Source of the DNA: Paenibacillus koleovorans NBRC 103111 | Lineage (GTDB): Bacteria; Bacillota; Bacilli; Paenibacillales; NBRC-103111 | DNA: 63,964 bases | Assembly (NCBI RefSeq): GCF_004000845.1 | Contig: NZ_BIMA01000033.1 | Span: 1 to 63,964 of the forward strand | Direction: 5' to 3' | Shown here: piece by piece, positions 6,999 through 16,566 of the stretch | Position numbering within the stretch: the first letter of the stretch is position 1 | How the letters are laid out: the number at the start of each line of letters is the position of its first letter | Notes under the pieces: generated by a model | Told to the model about the DNA's origin: nothing | The model's database searches: none | The model's input: only the letters and a program-made list of their open reading frames with translations | Program-made: the position numbers and the translations under genes

Positions 6999-8267
6999 AT
7001 GAAGCGGAAAGCTTTGCGTTACTTGTCGGGCAACCTGCTCTACGCAGCCGCCCAGTTCGTCATCGTCGTCCTGCTGAGCAAGTTCGGCTCAGCCGCCGAC
7101 GTTGGGCGCTACGCGCTGGGGCTGGCAGTGACCGCGCCGATCTTCATGCTATCGCATTTGCATCTCCGAGCCGTCTACATCGTCGACTCGTCGAGCCATG
7201 CCCATGCCGAAGCCCGCGACTACATCGGCCTGAGGGGGCTCACGACCGTCTTAGCTGTCCTTGTAACGCTGGGGGTTATCGGTGCGGCCGGTTTCGATGG
7301 TCAATCGACCGCCGTAATCGGGCTCATTATGCTGTCCCGCATCATCGAATCCATCAGTGACATTTTGTTCGGTATTTGCCAGAAGCAAGACAAGCTGGAC
7401 ATCGTCTCCGCATCCAGAGCGGCCAAAGGCCTCATCTCCATCCTAAGCATCGCTCTGGTGTATATCCCTACGCAAAGCCTCAGCTTCGCCTTGCTCACCA
7501 TGATTATCGGATGGTTCGTTATCGCCTGTGTGTTCGAAGGCCGTGCGGCGAGCCGATTCGTCAACATTCGCCCTGCATTTGATAGAAGCAAGCTGTCGAC
7601 CATCGCCCGTAAAAGCTTGCCGCTTGGCATCGTTCTGGCGCTCGTCTCGTTGAACGCCAATCTCCCGCAATATGCCATCTCCGCTTATCTCGGGGACCAC
7701 GAGCTCGGCGTCTATGCCGCAATGTCCTACCTCATCGTCGCCTGCCAAGTAGTCGTTACCGCTCTAGGGGAGGCGTTCACCCCGCGGCTCGCAAGCTGGC
7801 ATGAAGCGGGAGCTGACTCGCAGTTTGCAACTCTGATGAAAAGGATGATTGCGCTCGGGCTCGCGGTTAGTGCAGCAGGCGTGTCCGTAGGCTGGCTGTT
7901 CGGCTCGGAGCTGCTTAAGCTGCTGTTCAGCCCGGAAATGGCAGCCTATACGGCTCCGTTCCGTTGGCTGCTCCTTACAACGGCATTCGTCTTCGCCGGC
8001 TCCGTTCTCTGGTACGGTCTTGTAGCCGCCGGGTTGTTCAAAAGGCAAATCCCGCTGTTCCTCCTCACGATCGCTTGCAATGGACTACTTTGTTGGTGGC
8101 TAGTGCCAAGAAGCGGGCTCATTGGGGCTGCGCAAGCGATCTGTGCGGCATGGGTAGTGCAAACGGTTGGAAGCTTCGTTCTGCTCCGTCGGGAGCTGCT
8201 GCGAAGAGCGAATTCAAGAAGAGCCGAGAACACCGAGATCCACTCAAACGCTCAAGCAGCAGGTTGA
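6999..8267 (+). CDS. Polysaccharide flippase (Wzx / oligosaccharide flippase family)
   Basis: 422 residues with about a dozen hydrophobic segments through the whole length, as in Wzx/MOP-superfamily flippases. Examples are LLYAAAQFVIVVLLSKF near the start and WWLVPRSGLIGAAQAICAAW near the end. It would move lipid-linked repeat units across the membrane. It starts 5 bases after the BY-kinase stop and is followed by the polymerase gene, the usual order in Wzx/Wzy operons. Assignment rests on topology and context. Confidence 0.8.
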   Translation: MKRKALRYLSGNLLYAAAQFVIVVLLSKFGSAADVGRYALGLAVTAPIFMLSHLHLRAVYIVDSSSHAHAEARDYIGLRGLTTVLAVLVTLGVIGAAGFDGQSTAVIGLIMLSRIIESISDILFGICQKQDKLDIVSASRAAKGLISILSIALVYIPTQSLSFALLTMIIGWFVIACVFEGRAASRFVNIRPAFDRSKLSTIARKSLPLGIVLALVSLNANLPQYAISAYLGDHELGVYAAMSYLIVACQVVVTALGEAFTPRLASWHEAGADSQFATLMKRMIALGLAVSAAGVSVGWLFGSELLKLLFSPEMAAYTAPFRWLLLTTAFVFAGSVLWYGLVAAGLFKRQIPLFLLTIACNGLLCWWLVPRSGLIGAAQAICAAWVVQTVGSFVLLRRELLRRANSRRAENTEIHSNAQAAG

Positions 8268-8286
8268 CGGAAAGGAGGCGGACCGG

Positions 8287-9570
8287 ATGGACACGATGCC
8301 GACCCTACATCGCAAGCTTGTTCACATCGCGGTTTTTGGCTACATCGTTTGTTTGCCGGCACAGTTCGACTTCGGCGGCGCCTTCCGGCTAGCCCCGTCC
8401 GATCTGTTCCTGCTGCTCGGGTTGCTAGCCGCTGGACTTCGTCTGAGGCTCGATCGCCGCCAGTTCAGCTCGTGGCACTGGGGAATGCTTCTGCTGTTCG
8501 TATTCGCTTCGTCGGTGTCGATGCTGCGCAATGGGTTTTTACCGAAATACGCGCTTGTGCAAAAAGACATCGGGTTCGTGCTGCTGCTGTTGACGTACAT
8601 CCTGCTCGTGCAGTCGACCGTGAGCTGGGAGCGGATGTACAAGCTGCTGCGAGCGTTTCTGATCAGCGTGCTCTGTATGAATGCGATCGCGTTGTTCGCT
8701 TTTTTCAGCGGGGTGAAGATCCCGTTTATGATGCAGGATGGCCGTCTCTCCGGCATGCTGATCGACCCGAACGCTTACGGAGGGCTGCTCGTGACCGCCT
8801 TCGCTCTGCACATCATCACGAGCGGTGGACCGGAGCCGTTATTACGCGGTTGGATAAGCGCGATCGCAACGCTCAGTTTGTCCGGCGGTATTCTAATGAC
8901 CTTTTCCCGCTCGTCCTGGATCGGCCTGGCGCTTGTGCTGGCGGCGCTCGCGGTGACGAAACGCAAGCAGCTGCTCAAGGTGGTCGGCGGCTTCGCGGCG
9001 GCTTTCGCCGGGTTGCTCCTCTACAAGGGCACGGAGTACTTGAACGTGTTCGCCACAATGGCCAGTCGCCCATCGCAAATCCAATCCAGGCTCGACATTT
9101 TGACAAAAGCGTTCGACTGGATCGCGCAAAGTCCGATCGTCGGCATCGGCCTAGGGACGTACAACTATGAGCTTCGCATTATCATCCATAACACGCCGAT
9201 GTGGTTCATGACGGAATTCGGCTTGCTCGGTTTGCTCGTGTATTGCGGCTTCATCGCCTGGTTTTTCTTCGTCGGGATTCGCTCCTATCGGGCGGCGGAC
9301 CCGAAGTACAAGCCGATCATCCTAGGGCTTTTGCTCGGACATGCCGCGATGATCGGGCTGTCGATGGGGATCGAGGCGCTTTACCAGCGGTATTGGTGGT
9401 TCTTGATGGCGATGAATGCCGCTTGTTTGAAGCTAACGATCCCGAATTCTCCGAAGGAGGTGTCACATGGAACAAATGAAAAGCGGATCTGCGACGTCGT
9501 CTCGAGCGGTAACCTCAATCCCGGACCAGGCTCTAGCACCAGCACCAGCAGCCGCACAGGAAGCGGGTAG
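8287..9570 (+). CDS. O-antigen ligase/polymerase-like membrane protein (Wzy)
   Basis: 427 residues with about ten predicted membrane helices and a large loop containing GIGLGTYNYELR, the pattern seen in Wzy/WaaL proteins (…SPIVGIGLGTY…). The ATG at 8287 has GGAAAGGAGG upstream. Its last ~34 codons overlap the start of the glycosyltransferase gene by 104 bases in another frame, and that tail (Gly/Ser/Thr-rich) is probably non-essential. Role inferred: polymerisation of lipid-linked repeat units outside the membrane. Confidence 0.8.
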   Translation: MDTMPTLHRKLVHIAVFGYIVCLPAQFDFGGAFRLAPSDLFLLLGLLAAGLRLRLDRRQFSSWHWGMLLLFVFASSVSMLRNGFLPKYALVQKDIGFVLLLLTYILLVQSTVSWERMYKLLRAFLISVLCMNAIALFAFFSGVKIPFMMQDGRLSGMLIDPNAYGGLLVTAFALHIITSGGPEPLLRGWISAIATLSLSGGILMTFSRSSWIGLALVLAALAVTKRKQLLKVVGGFAAAFAGLLLYKGTEYLNVFATMASRPSQIQSRLDILTKAFDWIAQSPIVGIGLGTYNYELRIIIHNTPMWFMTEFGLLGLLVYCGFIAWFFFVGIRSYRAADPKYKPIILGLLLGHAAMIGLSMGIEALYQRYWWFLMAMNAACLKLTIPNSPKEVSHGTNEKRICDVVSSGNLNPGPGSSTSTSSRTGSG

Positions 9571-10831
9571 AAAAGTCGCATTCGTCGCTTCGATTTACGG
9601 CCACTTCACCGGCTTCCATCTGCCGTACATGCGGCTGCTGCAGGAGCTCGGCTGTGAGGTGCATGCCTATGCGCAGCCGGGAGCCGAGTGTGAGCGGCTA
9701 GAAGGGGCAGGCATCGTCTGCCACGACGTGCCGATCCATCGCAGCCCGCTGCAGCCGGGCAACTTGCGCGCGCTGCGCCAGCTCGAAGCCAGCTTCCGGC
9801 AAGAGCGGTTCCAATTCGTGCACGTGCATACGCCGGTCGCGGCCCTCCTTGGCCGCCTCGCAGCGCGAAGAGCCGGCATCCCGTGCACGCTTTACACGGC
9901 GCACGGCTTCCACTTCTATGACGGAGCGCCACTATTGAATTGGCTGCTCTACTATCCGCTGGAGCGTTGGATGGCGCGCTCGACTGATGTGCTCCTCACC
10001 ATGAACGGTGAGGACTGGGAGCGGGCGCGGAGCTGGCGATGGCGCCGGCCCGGCCGGGCGGTGTACGTGCCCGGCGTGGGGTTGGACCTGGCCGAGTTCG
10101 GTCGGCCAGGCACGGGCGGCGGCGAAGCGGCGAGGCGCGAGCCGTTGGGTTTGGACAGCGAGGCGGCGAGGCGCGAGCTGTTCGGGTTGCCCCCGCAGGC
10201 GGAAGGCGAGCCGCCGGCGTTCGTGGTGCTGTGCGTGGCGGAGCTGAACGCCAACAAAAACCAGCGCCAGCTCGTCGAGGCGCTGGGGCTGCTGCAGGCG
10301 CGCGGCGACGCCCGCGTCCAGCTCGCGCTGGCCGGCACGGGCCCGGCCGCGCCGGAGCTGCTGGCGCACGCCGAGCGGCTCGGCGTGCGGGACCGGGTGC
10401 ACGCGCTCGGCTACCGGCGCGACGTACCTGCCCTGCTGCGGGCGTGCGACGCCGCAGCGCTCATGTCGCACCGCGAGGGGCTGCCCCGCGCGGTGATGGA
10501 AGCGATGGCCGCCGGCAAGCCGGTCGTCGGCACCCGCATCCGCGGCATCCGCGATCTCGTCGCGGATGGCGAGACCGGGCGTCTCGTGCCGGTCGGCGAC
10601 GCGCGGGCAACGGCGGACGCGCTGCTTCAGCTCCGCGACGCACCGGAGCGGGCGGCCGCCATGGGGGCCGCCGCAGTAGAGCGCATCGCCGGCTTCAGCC
10701 TGCCGGCCGTGCTGCGCGAGATGGAAGCGATCTACAAGGACGCGCTCGCCTGGCCGCAATCTGCTACGAAGAAGATGCGCTCACCGACACAGCCTACTGC
10801 CGTCGCCACCGAGCGCACGGCGGGCAACTAG
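9467..10831 (+). CDS. Family 4 glycosyltransferase
   Basis: 454 residues with an N-terminal GT-B start KVAFVASIYGHFTGFHLPYM and the GT4 C-terminal signature. The EX7E motif is in EGLPRAVMEAMA, followed by GKPVVGT and DGETGRLVPVGD. It resembles EpsD/WbnH-type enzymes. It is the only recognisable GT in the operon. GC is strikingly high from ~10,000 to 10,700, with many Ala/Arg-rich shadow frames, unlike its neighbours. GAAGGAGG precedes the ATG. Confidence 0.88.
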   Translation: MEQMKSGSATSSRAVTSIPDQALAPAPAAAQEAGRKVAFVASIYGHFTGFHLPYMRLLQELGCEVHAYAQPGAECERLEGAGIVCHDVPIHRSPLQPGNLRALRQLEASFRQERFQFVHVHTPVAALLGRLAARRAGIPCTLYTAHGFHFYDGAPLLNWLLYYPLERWMARSTDVLLTMNGEDWERARSWRWRRPGRAVYVPGVGLDLAEFGRPGTGGGEAARREPLGLDSEAARRELFGLPPQAEGEPPAFVVLCVAELNANKNQRQLVEALGLLQARGDARVQLALAGTGPAAPELLAHAERLGVRDRVHALGYRRDVPALLRACDAAALMSHREGLPRAVMEAMAAGKPVVGTRIRGIRDLVADGETGRLVPVGDARATADALLQLRDAPERAAAMGAAAVERIAGFSLPAVLREMEAIYKDALAWPQSATKKMRSPTQPTAVATERTAGN

Positions 10832-10918
10832 CGCAGAAGACGGCTAACAGGCAGTGACTACTACAGCACGAATGGGCGAACGGTTGATCATTCGGTCGAT
10901 AAGGGTGGAAGGTATGGG

Positions 10919-12889
10919 ATGGCGAAGAGGATGCGTTTGATTCGGATGGCTTTGTTGGATGCCGGGATCGTGGCGCTTTCGGTTTGGCTCGTATTTTCGT
11001 TTCGATTTGATTTTCATATTCCGCAGGCTTACCTGCACATGGTGCCGATTGCAATCGGAATTCATGGGGCGGTACATGCGGTGTGTTTCTTTGGATACAA
11101 AATGTATCAACCTCTATGGCGTTATACAAGCATGGAGGAGCTGTTGTTGCTCGTCAAGACGAGCTTGCTTACACTGGCCGGCATCATTGTCGGCAATGCG
11201 GCGGCGCATATACTCCTTCCTGACTACCGGCTGCCGCTTTCCCTTTATACCGCGGTGGGGTATGTGTTCTTAGGCATGGCAGGGCTGCGGCTGATCAGTC
11301 GTTTCCTGCACGATTATATGCCAGCCTCGCCGCCTGCAGCTCCAGGAGCGGGGGACAAAGGCAGCCAATCGACCGCTCACACGCCAGCCCTGGGCAACCT
11401 GCTGATCGTAGGCGCAGGCAAAGCGGGACTTCTCGTCGCACGAGAGATCAAACATTCCCGCTACAAATTCATGCGCCCCGTCGCCTTCGTCGACGACGAT
11501 CCGGCGAAGCAGCAGCTCCGTATGATGGGTTTGCCGATCATCGGGAACCGGCACCTGATTCCAGAAGCAGTGAAACGATTCGATATCGCCTATATCGTCA
11601 TCGCCCTGCCGGCCGCATCGAGGACGGCGGTCACGGAAATTCTCGAGATTTGCAAGACAACGCCCGCCCGAATCAAGCTGCTGCCCAGCATGACGGACAT
11701 CTTGAACGGCAAAATCGCGATCAACATGATCCGTGAAGTCAGCGTAAACGATTTGCTCAGTCGCGAGCCGGTGAAGCTGCCGTTCGAGGAAATTCGAGGG
11801 AGCCTGGAGCGGGAGACCATTCTCGTCACCGGGGCTGGCGGCTCGATTGGCGGCGAGCTTTGCCGTCAGCTGGCTGCCTTCGGACCGCGAGAGCTGCTGC
11901 TGCTGGGCCACGGCGAGAACAGCATTTATTCGATCGAGCAGGAGCTGCGCCGGCAATTTCCGAGTTTGCCGATGGTGCCGATCATCGCCGACATTCAAGA
12001 TTCGAACCGCATCGACAGCGTGTTCCGCAAACACCGGCCGACCGTCGTCTACCACGCCGCCGCGCACAAGCATGTGCCGCTTATGGAGAGCAATCCGCTG
12101 GAAGCGATCAAGAACAACGTCCTCGGCACTAGAAATGTGGCGGAAGCGAGCGACCGGTACGGAGTGGAGCGGTTCATTCTCGTCTCCTCCGACAAAGCAG
12201 TGAATCCGACCAGCATCATGGGCGCAACCAAACGAGTAGCGGAAATGATCGTGCAGCATATCAACGCCTCCAGCAGCACCGCCTTCGCGACCGTTCGGTT
12301 CGGCAACGTGCTCGGCAGCCGCGGCAGCGTCATTCCGTTGTTCCAGAAACAGATCGAGAACGGGGGACCGGTCACGATTACGCATCGCGATATGGTGCGT
12401 TACTTCATGACGATCCCGGAGGCGGCGCAGCTGGTCATCCAAGCGAGCGTTCTCGCGCAAGGCGGCGAAGTGTTCGTGCTCGATATGGGCAAACCCGTGC
12501 GCATCTATGATCTCGCGAGAGACTTGATTCGCTTGTCGGGGCTGGAGCCTGACCAAGATATCCCCATTGTCGTAACTGGCATTCGACCGGGAGAGAAGCT
12601 CTACGAGGAGCTGCTCACAGAAGAGGAGGGGCTCACCGTCACGAAATGCGATCGGATTCTGGTCAGTGCCCCGCCCGTGTTTCCGCATGCGGAATTTATT
12701 CAGCTGATCGGATTACTGGAGCAGATCGGCAGCCGATACGAGTTTGCGGCGGGCAGTCTGCAGATCAAGAAGCTGCTGAAGCAGCTGGTTCCAAGCTACT
12801 TGGGACTGGCGGAAGAAGAGATGTCCCCAGGTCCGGCCGACAAAAAGCTGCTGCATCCGGTCAAGGTGGAAGTCCATGCCGGCACTTGA
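10919..12889 (+). CDS. Membrane nucleotide-sugar 4,6-dehydratase (CapD/EpsC/PglF type)
   Basis: 656 residues. Four membrane helices lie in the first ~130 residues. A first Rossmann unit has LLIVGAGKAGLL, and the catalytic SDR domain has ILVTGAGGSIGGELCRQL and SSDKAVNPTSIMGATKR. The Met in the M-x-x-x-K position is characteristic of PglF/CapD dehydratases, where Tyr is replaced. The likely reaction is UDP-GlcNAc to the 4-keto-6-deoxy sugar, feeding the aminotransferase at 16567. It overlaps the LCP gene by 14 bases. Confidence 0.9.
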   Translation: MAKRMRLIRMALLDAGIVALSVWLVFSFRFDFHIPQAYLHMVPIAIGIHGAVHAVCFFGYKMYQPLWRYTSMEELLLLVKTSLLTLAGIIVGNAAAHILLPDYRLPLSLYTAVGYVFLGMAGLRLISRFLHDYMPASPPAAPGAGDKGSQSTAHTPALGNLLIVGAGKAGLLVAREIKHSRYKFMRPVAFVDDDPAKQQLRMMGLPIIGNRHLIPEAVKRFDIAYIVIALPAASRTAVTEILEICKTTPARIKLLPSMTDILNGKIAINMIREVSVNDLLSREPVKLPFEEIRGSLERETILVTGAGGSIGGELCRQLAAFGPRELLLLGHGENSIYSIEQELRRQFPSLPMVPIIADIQDSNRIDSVFRKHRPTVVYHAAAHKHVPLMESNPLEAIKNNVLGTRNVAEASDRYGVERFILVSSDKAVNPTSIMGATKRVAEMIVQHINASSSTAFATVRFGNVLGSRGSVIPLFQKQIENGGPVTITHRDMVRYFMTIPEAAQLVIQASVLAQGGEVFVLDMGKPVRIYDLARDLIRLSGLEPDQDIPIVVTGIRPGEKLYEELLTEEEGLTVTKCDRILVSAPPVFPHAEFIQLIGLLEQIGSRYEFAAGSLQIKKLLKQLVPSYLGLAEEEMSPGPADKKLLHPVKVEVHAGT

Positions 12890-13997
12890 GGAGTCGTCCC
12901 GCGAAAAGCATGTTTCGAGCAAGTCAACCCGTCGGCGAAAATGGCGGTTCGGTATTCTCCTCTTCCTACTACTCCTACTAGGCGTCCTCACCTTCCTATG
13001 GAAGCTATGGGGACTGCATCCGCAGCATCATTTTCAGATCCCGGATTACAAAAACGCCATGGCATTGCCCCAACCCGTTGCGATTGAGCCCGCCATACCG
13101 CTAGACGAACGAAGCGACGGCGACAGCCATCCAAGTCCGGAGCCGTCTGCCGTGCCCAGTCCGGATCCTGCCCCAACAACCGGCGCAGCCGCCACGAAAC
13201 CTTCCCAGCTCCAGCCGAAGCGATCCGCCAATTCCTTCAACGTCGTACTCATCGGCACCGATTCGTGGGGCGAAGCTGGCGCTCGTGCCGACACGATCAT
13301 GGCGGCCCATGTCATGCCGGATCAGCGGAAGGTGAACATCGTCTCCATTCCTCGCGACACACGGGTTTATGTGCAAGGAGCAGGCTACACGAAAATCAAC
13401 CACGCCCACATCGTCGGCGAGAACAAGGGCGGCAACAAGCAGGGCACGCTTCTGCTCGTGCAGGCGGTGAGCGATTTCCTGGGCATTCCCGTGCATCACT
13501 ACATGAAGACGAATTTCGAAGGCGTGATCGATTTCATCGACTCGATCGGCGGCGTGGACATGATGGTGGAACAGGACGTGACGATTACGCCGGAAATTAC
13601 GATCCGGGCCGGTTGGCAGCGGCTGGACGGCCAGCATGTGCTGTTCCTGGCACGGGAGCGGTATTCGCTGGCGGACGGCGACTTCGGCCGCCAGCGCGAG
13701 CAGTTTCGCATCGTCCGTGCGCTCGCCAAGCAGCTGCTGCGACCGGAGCATCTGCTCGATTTGGCCGGCCTCCTCAAGAGCGGCAGGAGCAGCATGCTCG
13801 ATACGAGCTTTCGCGACAGCGACCTGATCAGCCTCGCCTGGCTGTTCAGCGGCATGGAGGCGGACGATTTCGCCTACGAGCAAATTCCGGGCCGCGACTT
13901 GTTCGCGCGAGATCCTCTCGTCGGGTCCGAGGTGTATTACTGGAATGCCGATCCGGTTCAAGTGCGCTCGATCCGGGAGCGTCTATTTTTGGAATAA
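12876..13997 (+). CDS. LCP-family (LytR-CpsA-Psr) glycopolymer transferase
   Basis: 373 residues: a basic N-terminus, one membrane helix near 24-44, a Pro/Ala-rich linker, and an LCP domain from ~residue 108. Family motifs visible are VVLIGTDSW, AGARADTIMAAHV, NIVSIPRDTRVYV and KINHAHIVG, with the Arg-rich LARERYSLADGDFGRQREQ near the end. LCP enzymes transfer lipid-linked glycans to the wall, so the polymer is probably wall-anchored at least in part. Confidence 0.92.
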   Translation: MPALEESSREKHVSSKSTRRRKWRFGILLFLLLLLGVLTFLWKLWGLHPQHHFQIPDYKNAMALPQPVAIEPAIPLDERSDGDSHPSPEPSAVPSPDPAPTTGAAATKPSQLQPKRSANSFNVVLIGTDSWGEAGARADTIMAAHVMPDQRKVNIVSIPRDTRVYVQGAGYTKINHAHIVGENKGGNKQGTLLLVQAVSDFLGIPVHHYMKTNFEGVIDFIDSIGGVDMMVEQDVTITPEITIRAGWQRLDGQHVLFLARERYSLADGDFGRQREQFRIVRALAKQLLRPEHLLDLAGLLKSGRSSMLDTSFRDSDLISLAWLFSGMEADDFAYEQIPGRDLFARDPLVGSEVYYWNADPVQVRSIRERLFLE

Positions 13998-14008
13998 GGA
14001 GGGGTTCG

Positions 14009-14635
14009 ATGTACGAGTTCTGGAAAAGAGGCTTCGACATCGCCGGCGCGATCATCCTATTGATCGGCATCGCTCCCATTATGGCGACCGTAGCGCTGTT
14101 GACCGTGATCAAGCTGGGGAGACCGGTATTGTTCAAGCAGCTGAGGCCGGGTTTGCACGAGAAACCGTTCTGGATCTACAAATTCCGCACGATGGCCAAT
14201 TTGTACGATGCGAATGGCGAGCTGCTCCCCGACGGCATGCGGTTCACCGCATTCGGAGGAATGATTCGCAAGCTGAGCCTGGATGAGCTGCCGCAGCTGT
14301 TCAACGTCTTGAAAGGGGAGATGAGCTTGATCGGTCCTCGCCCGTTGCTTCCCCATTACAGCCCGTACTACTCCGTGCGGGAGAAGCTTCGTTTTACCGT
14401 CCGTCCCGGAATGACCGGGCTGGCGCAAATTTCAGGACGCAATCATTTGAGCTGGAATGAGCGGCTTGCATTCGATATTGCTTACGTGGAGAAGCTTGGC
14501 TGGCGGCTCGACTTCTTCATTTTCGGCAAAACGCTGCTGAAGGTGCTGCGGCAGGAGGATGTCGTCGCCAATCCGGCGCACCACGATCTTCCGCTAGACC
14601 GGTACCGCGAATGGATGAAGGAGGGATCGCTATGA
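14009..14635 (+). CDS. Undecaprenyl-phosphate sugar-1-phosphate transferase (EpsL/PglC type)
   Basis: 208 residues with AAGGAGGGG before the ATG. It has one N-terminal hydrophobic segment (FDIAGAIILLIGIAPIMAT), then the bacterial sugar transferase signatures PVLFKQLRPG, KFRTM, LSLDELPQLFNVLKGEMSL and IGPRPLLP. The small monotopic form resembles PglC and EpsL, which start glycan assembly with diacetyl-bacillosamine phosphate. The 3' end overlaps the GNAT gene by four bases (ATGA). Confidence 0.92.
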   Translation: MYEFWKRGFDIAGAIILLIGIAPIMATVALLTVIKLGRPVLFKQLRPGLHEKPFWIYKFRTMANLYDANGELLPDGMRFTAFGGMIRKLSLDELPQLFNVLKGEMSLIGPRPLLPHYSPYYSVREKLRFTVRPGMTGLAQISGRNHLSWNERLAFDIAYVEKLGWRLDFFIFGKTLLKVLRQEDVVANPAHHDLPLDRYREWMKEGSL

Positions 14636-15444
14636 GGATCATCGTGTGTCCGTTTCGGCTGGAAGACGTTGACCATGCTTGCAGCATGCTTCGGCAAGCG
14701 ATGCCTGAGAAGGAGTACACCCGGACCATATTCGCCTGCGACGGCTATAACGAATATTTGCGAGCTTCCTGCCGATGCGGGGAACGATCGTCCACTCATC
14801 TGATCGGCGCGTATATCGAGGATCGGTTGGTCGGATTTGCCGAATGGCGGCGACTCGACCAGATGGTCGTGCTGAATAACCTGATGGTGGAAACGGATTT
14901 CCGCAGCCGAGGCGTCGGCGGTCGACTTGTTGCCTATGGGGAGGAGTTGGCTCGTAAGGACGGAGTTCGTACGATGGCGCTCGATGTCTTTTCGTGGAAC
15001 GAGTCCGCGTATGCCTGGTATTTGCGACTGGGCTTCGAGGAAGCCGGAAGGACGTATTGGTACGAAGGCGCGCTGAGAACTGGCGAAGAGAGCCTCGAGC
15101 CGCTCGATCCGGCAGCAGCCGCTTCCCCTTGCATCATCGACGAATACCCCATTGCTGAGGCCCATCATGCCGCCTATGGTTTTTCCTCTCTCAAGCTTCG
15201 TACTCCGAGCGGCACGGTGCAAATAGGGAGGCTAGGGAACAAGCTGTTTCGCATTCAAGCGAAGGGCAGAGACTGGGACGAGGGTGGCCGGTTGCTTTAT
15301 TACCTTGCCGAGCTTGATGCCGATCGCGATGTGCTGCTGCTGACGCCGGAGCCGAACTTGCATTTGGCCGAATCCGGACTAGTCCTCATAACGGAGAGCA
15401 TCCGCATGATCAAATCGGTGGAGAAGGAGGCTGTGTACCGATGA
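14632..15444 (+). CDS. GNAT-family N-acetyltransferase
   Basis: About 270 residues starting at the ATG overlapping the previous stop, with AAGGAGGG upstream. The first ~155 residues are a GNAT domain. Acetyl-CoA-binding motif A is NNLMVETDFRSRGVGGRL, followed by ALDVFSWNESAYAWYLRLGFEEAG. The last ~100 residues form a second, unrecognised domain. Position between the sugar transferase and aminotransferase suggests acetylation of an amino sugar, replacing the EpsM/PglD-type enzyme of other operons. This is inference from context. Confidence 0.75.
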   Translation: MRIIVCPFRLEDVDHACSMLRQAMPEKEYTRTIFACDGYNEYLRASCRCGERSSTHLIGAYIEDRLVGFAEWRRLDQMVVLNNLMVETDFRSRGVGGRLVAYGEELARKDGVRTMALDVFSWNESAYAWYLRLGFEEAGRTYWYEGALRTGEESLEPLDPAAAASPCIIDEYPIAEAHHAAYGFSSLKLRTPSGTVQIGRLGNKLFRIQAKGRDWDEGGRLLYYLAELDADRDVLLLTPEPNLHLAESGLVLITESIRMIKSVEKEAVYR

Positions 15445-16553
15445 TTCGATCGGCTATAGGTCACGCGGAAATCATCAAATCGACTCAAGCCGTCGCTTGG
15501 ACGACCGTATTAAGTTGGATGCCGGAGAAGGATATCTATTATACATGCGAATACAACCGGCTTTATGAGGTGGAAGGGGAGCAGCAGGCAGAGCTGTTCG
15601 TTTACAGAGAAGGAGATCGGCTTGTCGTATATCCGTATCTTCTCCGCTCGTTGAAAGAATCGTTCATTGTGCAAGCACTAGGGCTGCCTGGGGAGTGGTA
15701 CGACATCGCCACCCCCTATGGGTACGGCGGTCCGATTACGAACACGCCTCCTGGACCGGATCGGGAGAAGCTATTTGCCGCGTTTTCCGATATGTTCGCA
15801 GCGGTGTGCAAGGAGCGGCAAGTGCTGACGGAGTTCGTCCGCTTTCATCCACTGCTCGGCAATGCAGCTGACTACCCCGGCGTAGAAACCCGCTTGAACC
15901 GCCATACGGCCGCCATCGACTTGCGCGGGCAGACGGAAGCGGACTTGACCGAGCATTATTGCAGCAATCATAAGAAAAATATTCGCAAATTCCGCTCCTC
16001 TCCGCTCCAAGTCGGGACTGCTTCGCCGGAAGAAGGATTGGATGCCTTTATCGAGCTATACTACGGGACCATGAACGATTTGCAAGCGAACCCGTTCTAT
16101 TACTTCCCTCGTTCGTACTTCGAGAGCACGGTCCGTCATCTCCAGGGGAAGCTGGAGCTGTTCGAGATTCGCGACGGCGAACATCCGATTGCGGCCTGCC
16201 TCGTCATGCACGAGCATCCCTGGATGCACTACCACTTGAGCGGGTGGAAAAGAGAGTATCTGCATTGGGCCCCCACCAAGATGCTGATCCATGCCGCTTC
16301 CGGATGGGGAATCGAACGCGGGTTCGAGCAGTTTCACTTGGGAGGAGGCTATACCGGCGACGATCGGCTTTTCGATTTCAAGCGCGGATTCGCCACCCAT
16401 CTTCCGCCGCTCGAATATTGGCTCGGGCAACGCGTCTTATTCCCTGACCTATATGAACGGTTTCGAACAAAATGGGGGAGCGGCGTGAACAACGACTATT
16501 TTCCGCTTTACCGCCACCCTGCGCTCGGCAGCCTGGCAGAGACTCGATCATGA
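15441..16553 (+). CDS. FemAB-like / GNAT-fold acyl or aminoacyl transferase
   Basis: 370 residues resembling the BioF2-like/FemAB-type double-GNAT proteins found in exopolysaccharide clusters. Recognisable segments are CSNHKKNIRKFRSS, NPFYYFPRSYFESTV, HYHLSGWKREYLHWAPTKML and LGGGYTGDDRLFDFKRGF. Such proteins may attach acyl or amino-acid groups to sugar amines. It overlaps the GNAT gene by four bases, so the two are coupled. The substrate is unknown. Confidence 0.75.
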   Translation: MIRSAIGHAEIIKSTQAVAWTTVLSWMPEKDIYYTCEYNRLYEVEGEQQAELFVYREGDRLVVYPYLLRSLKESFIVQALGLPGEWYDIATPYGYGGPITNTPPGPDREKLFAAFSDMFAAVCKERQVLTEFVRFHPLLGNAADYPGVETRLNRHTAAIDLRGQTEADLTEHYCSNHKKNIRKFRSSPLQVGTASPEEGLDAFIELYYGTMNDLQANPFYYFPRSYFESTVRHLQGKLELFEIRDGEHPIAACLVMHEHPWMHYHLSGWKREYLHWAPTKMLIHAASGWGIERGFEQFHLGGGYTGDDRLFDFKRGFATHLPPLEYWLGQRVLFPDLYERFRTKWGSGVNNDYFPLYRHPALGSLAETRS

Positions 16554-16566
16554 GGAGGACGGGAAA

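Noticed and set aside
10039-10857. Long Ala/Arg-rich open frames on both strands in the GT4 gene
   Set aside because: They are shadows of high-GC coding sequence; only the glycosyltransferase frame has family motifs.
11270-12688. 472-codon minus-strand open frame opposite the sugar dehydratase
   Set aside because: His/Arg/Gln-rich antisense translation with no motifs, opposite a gene with clear domains.
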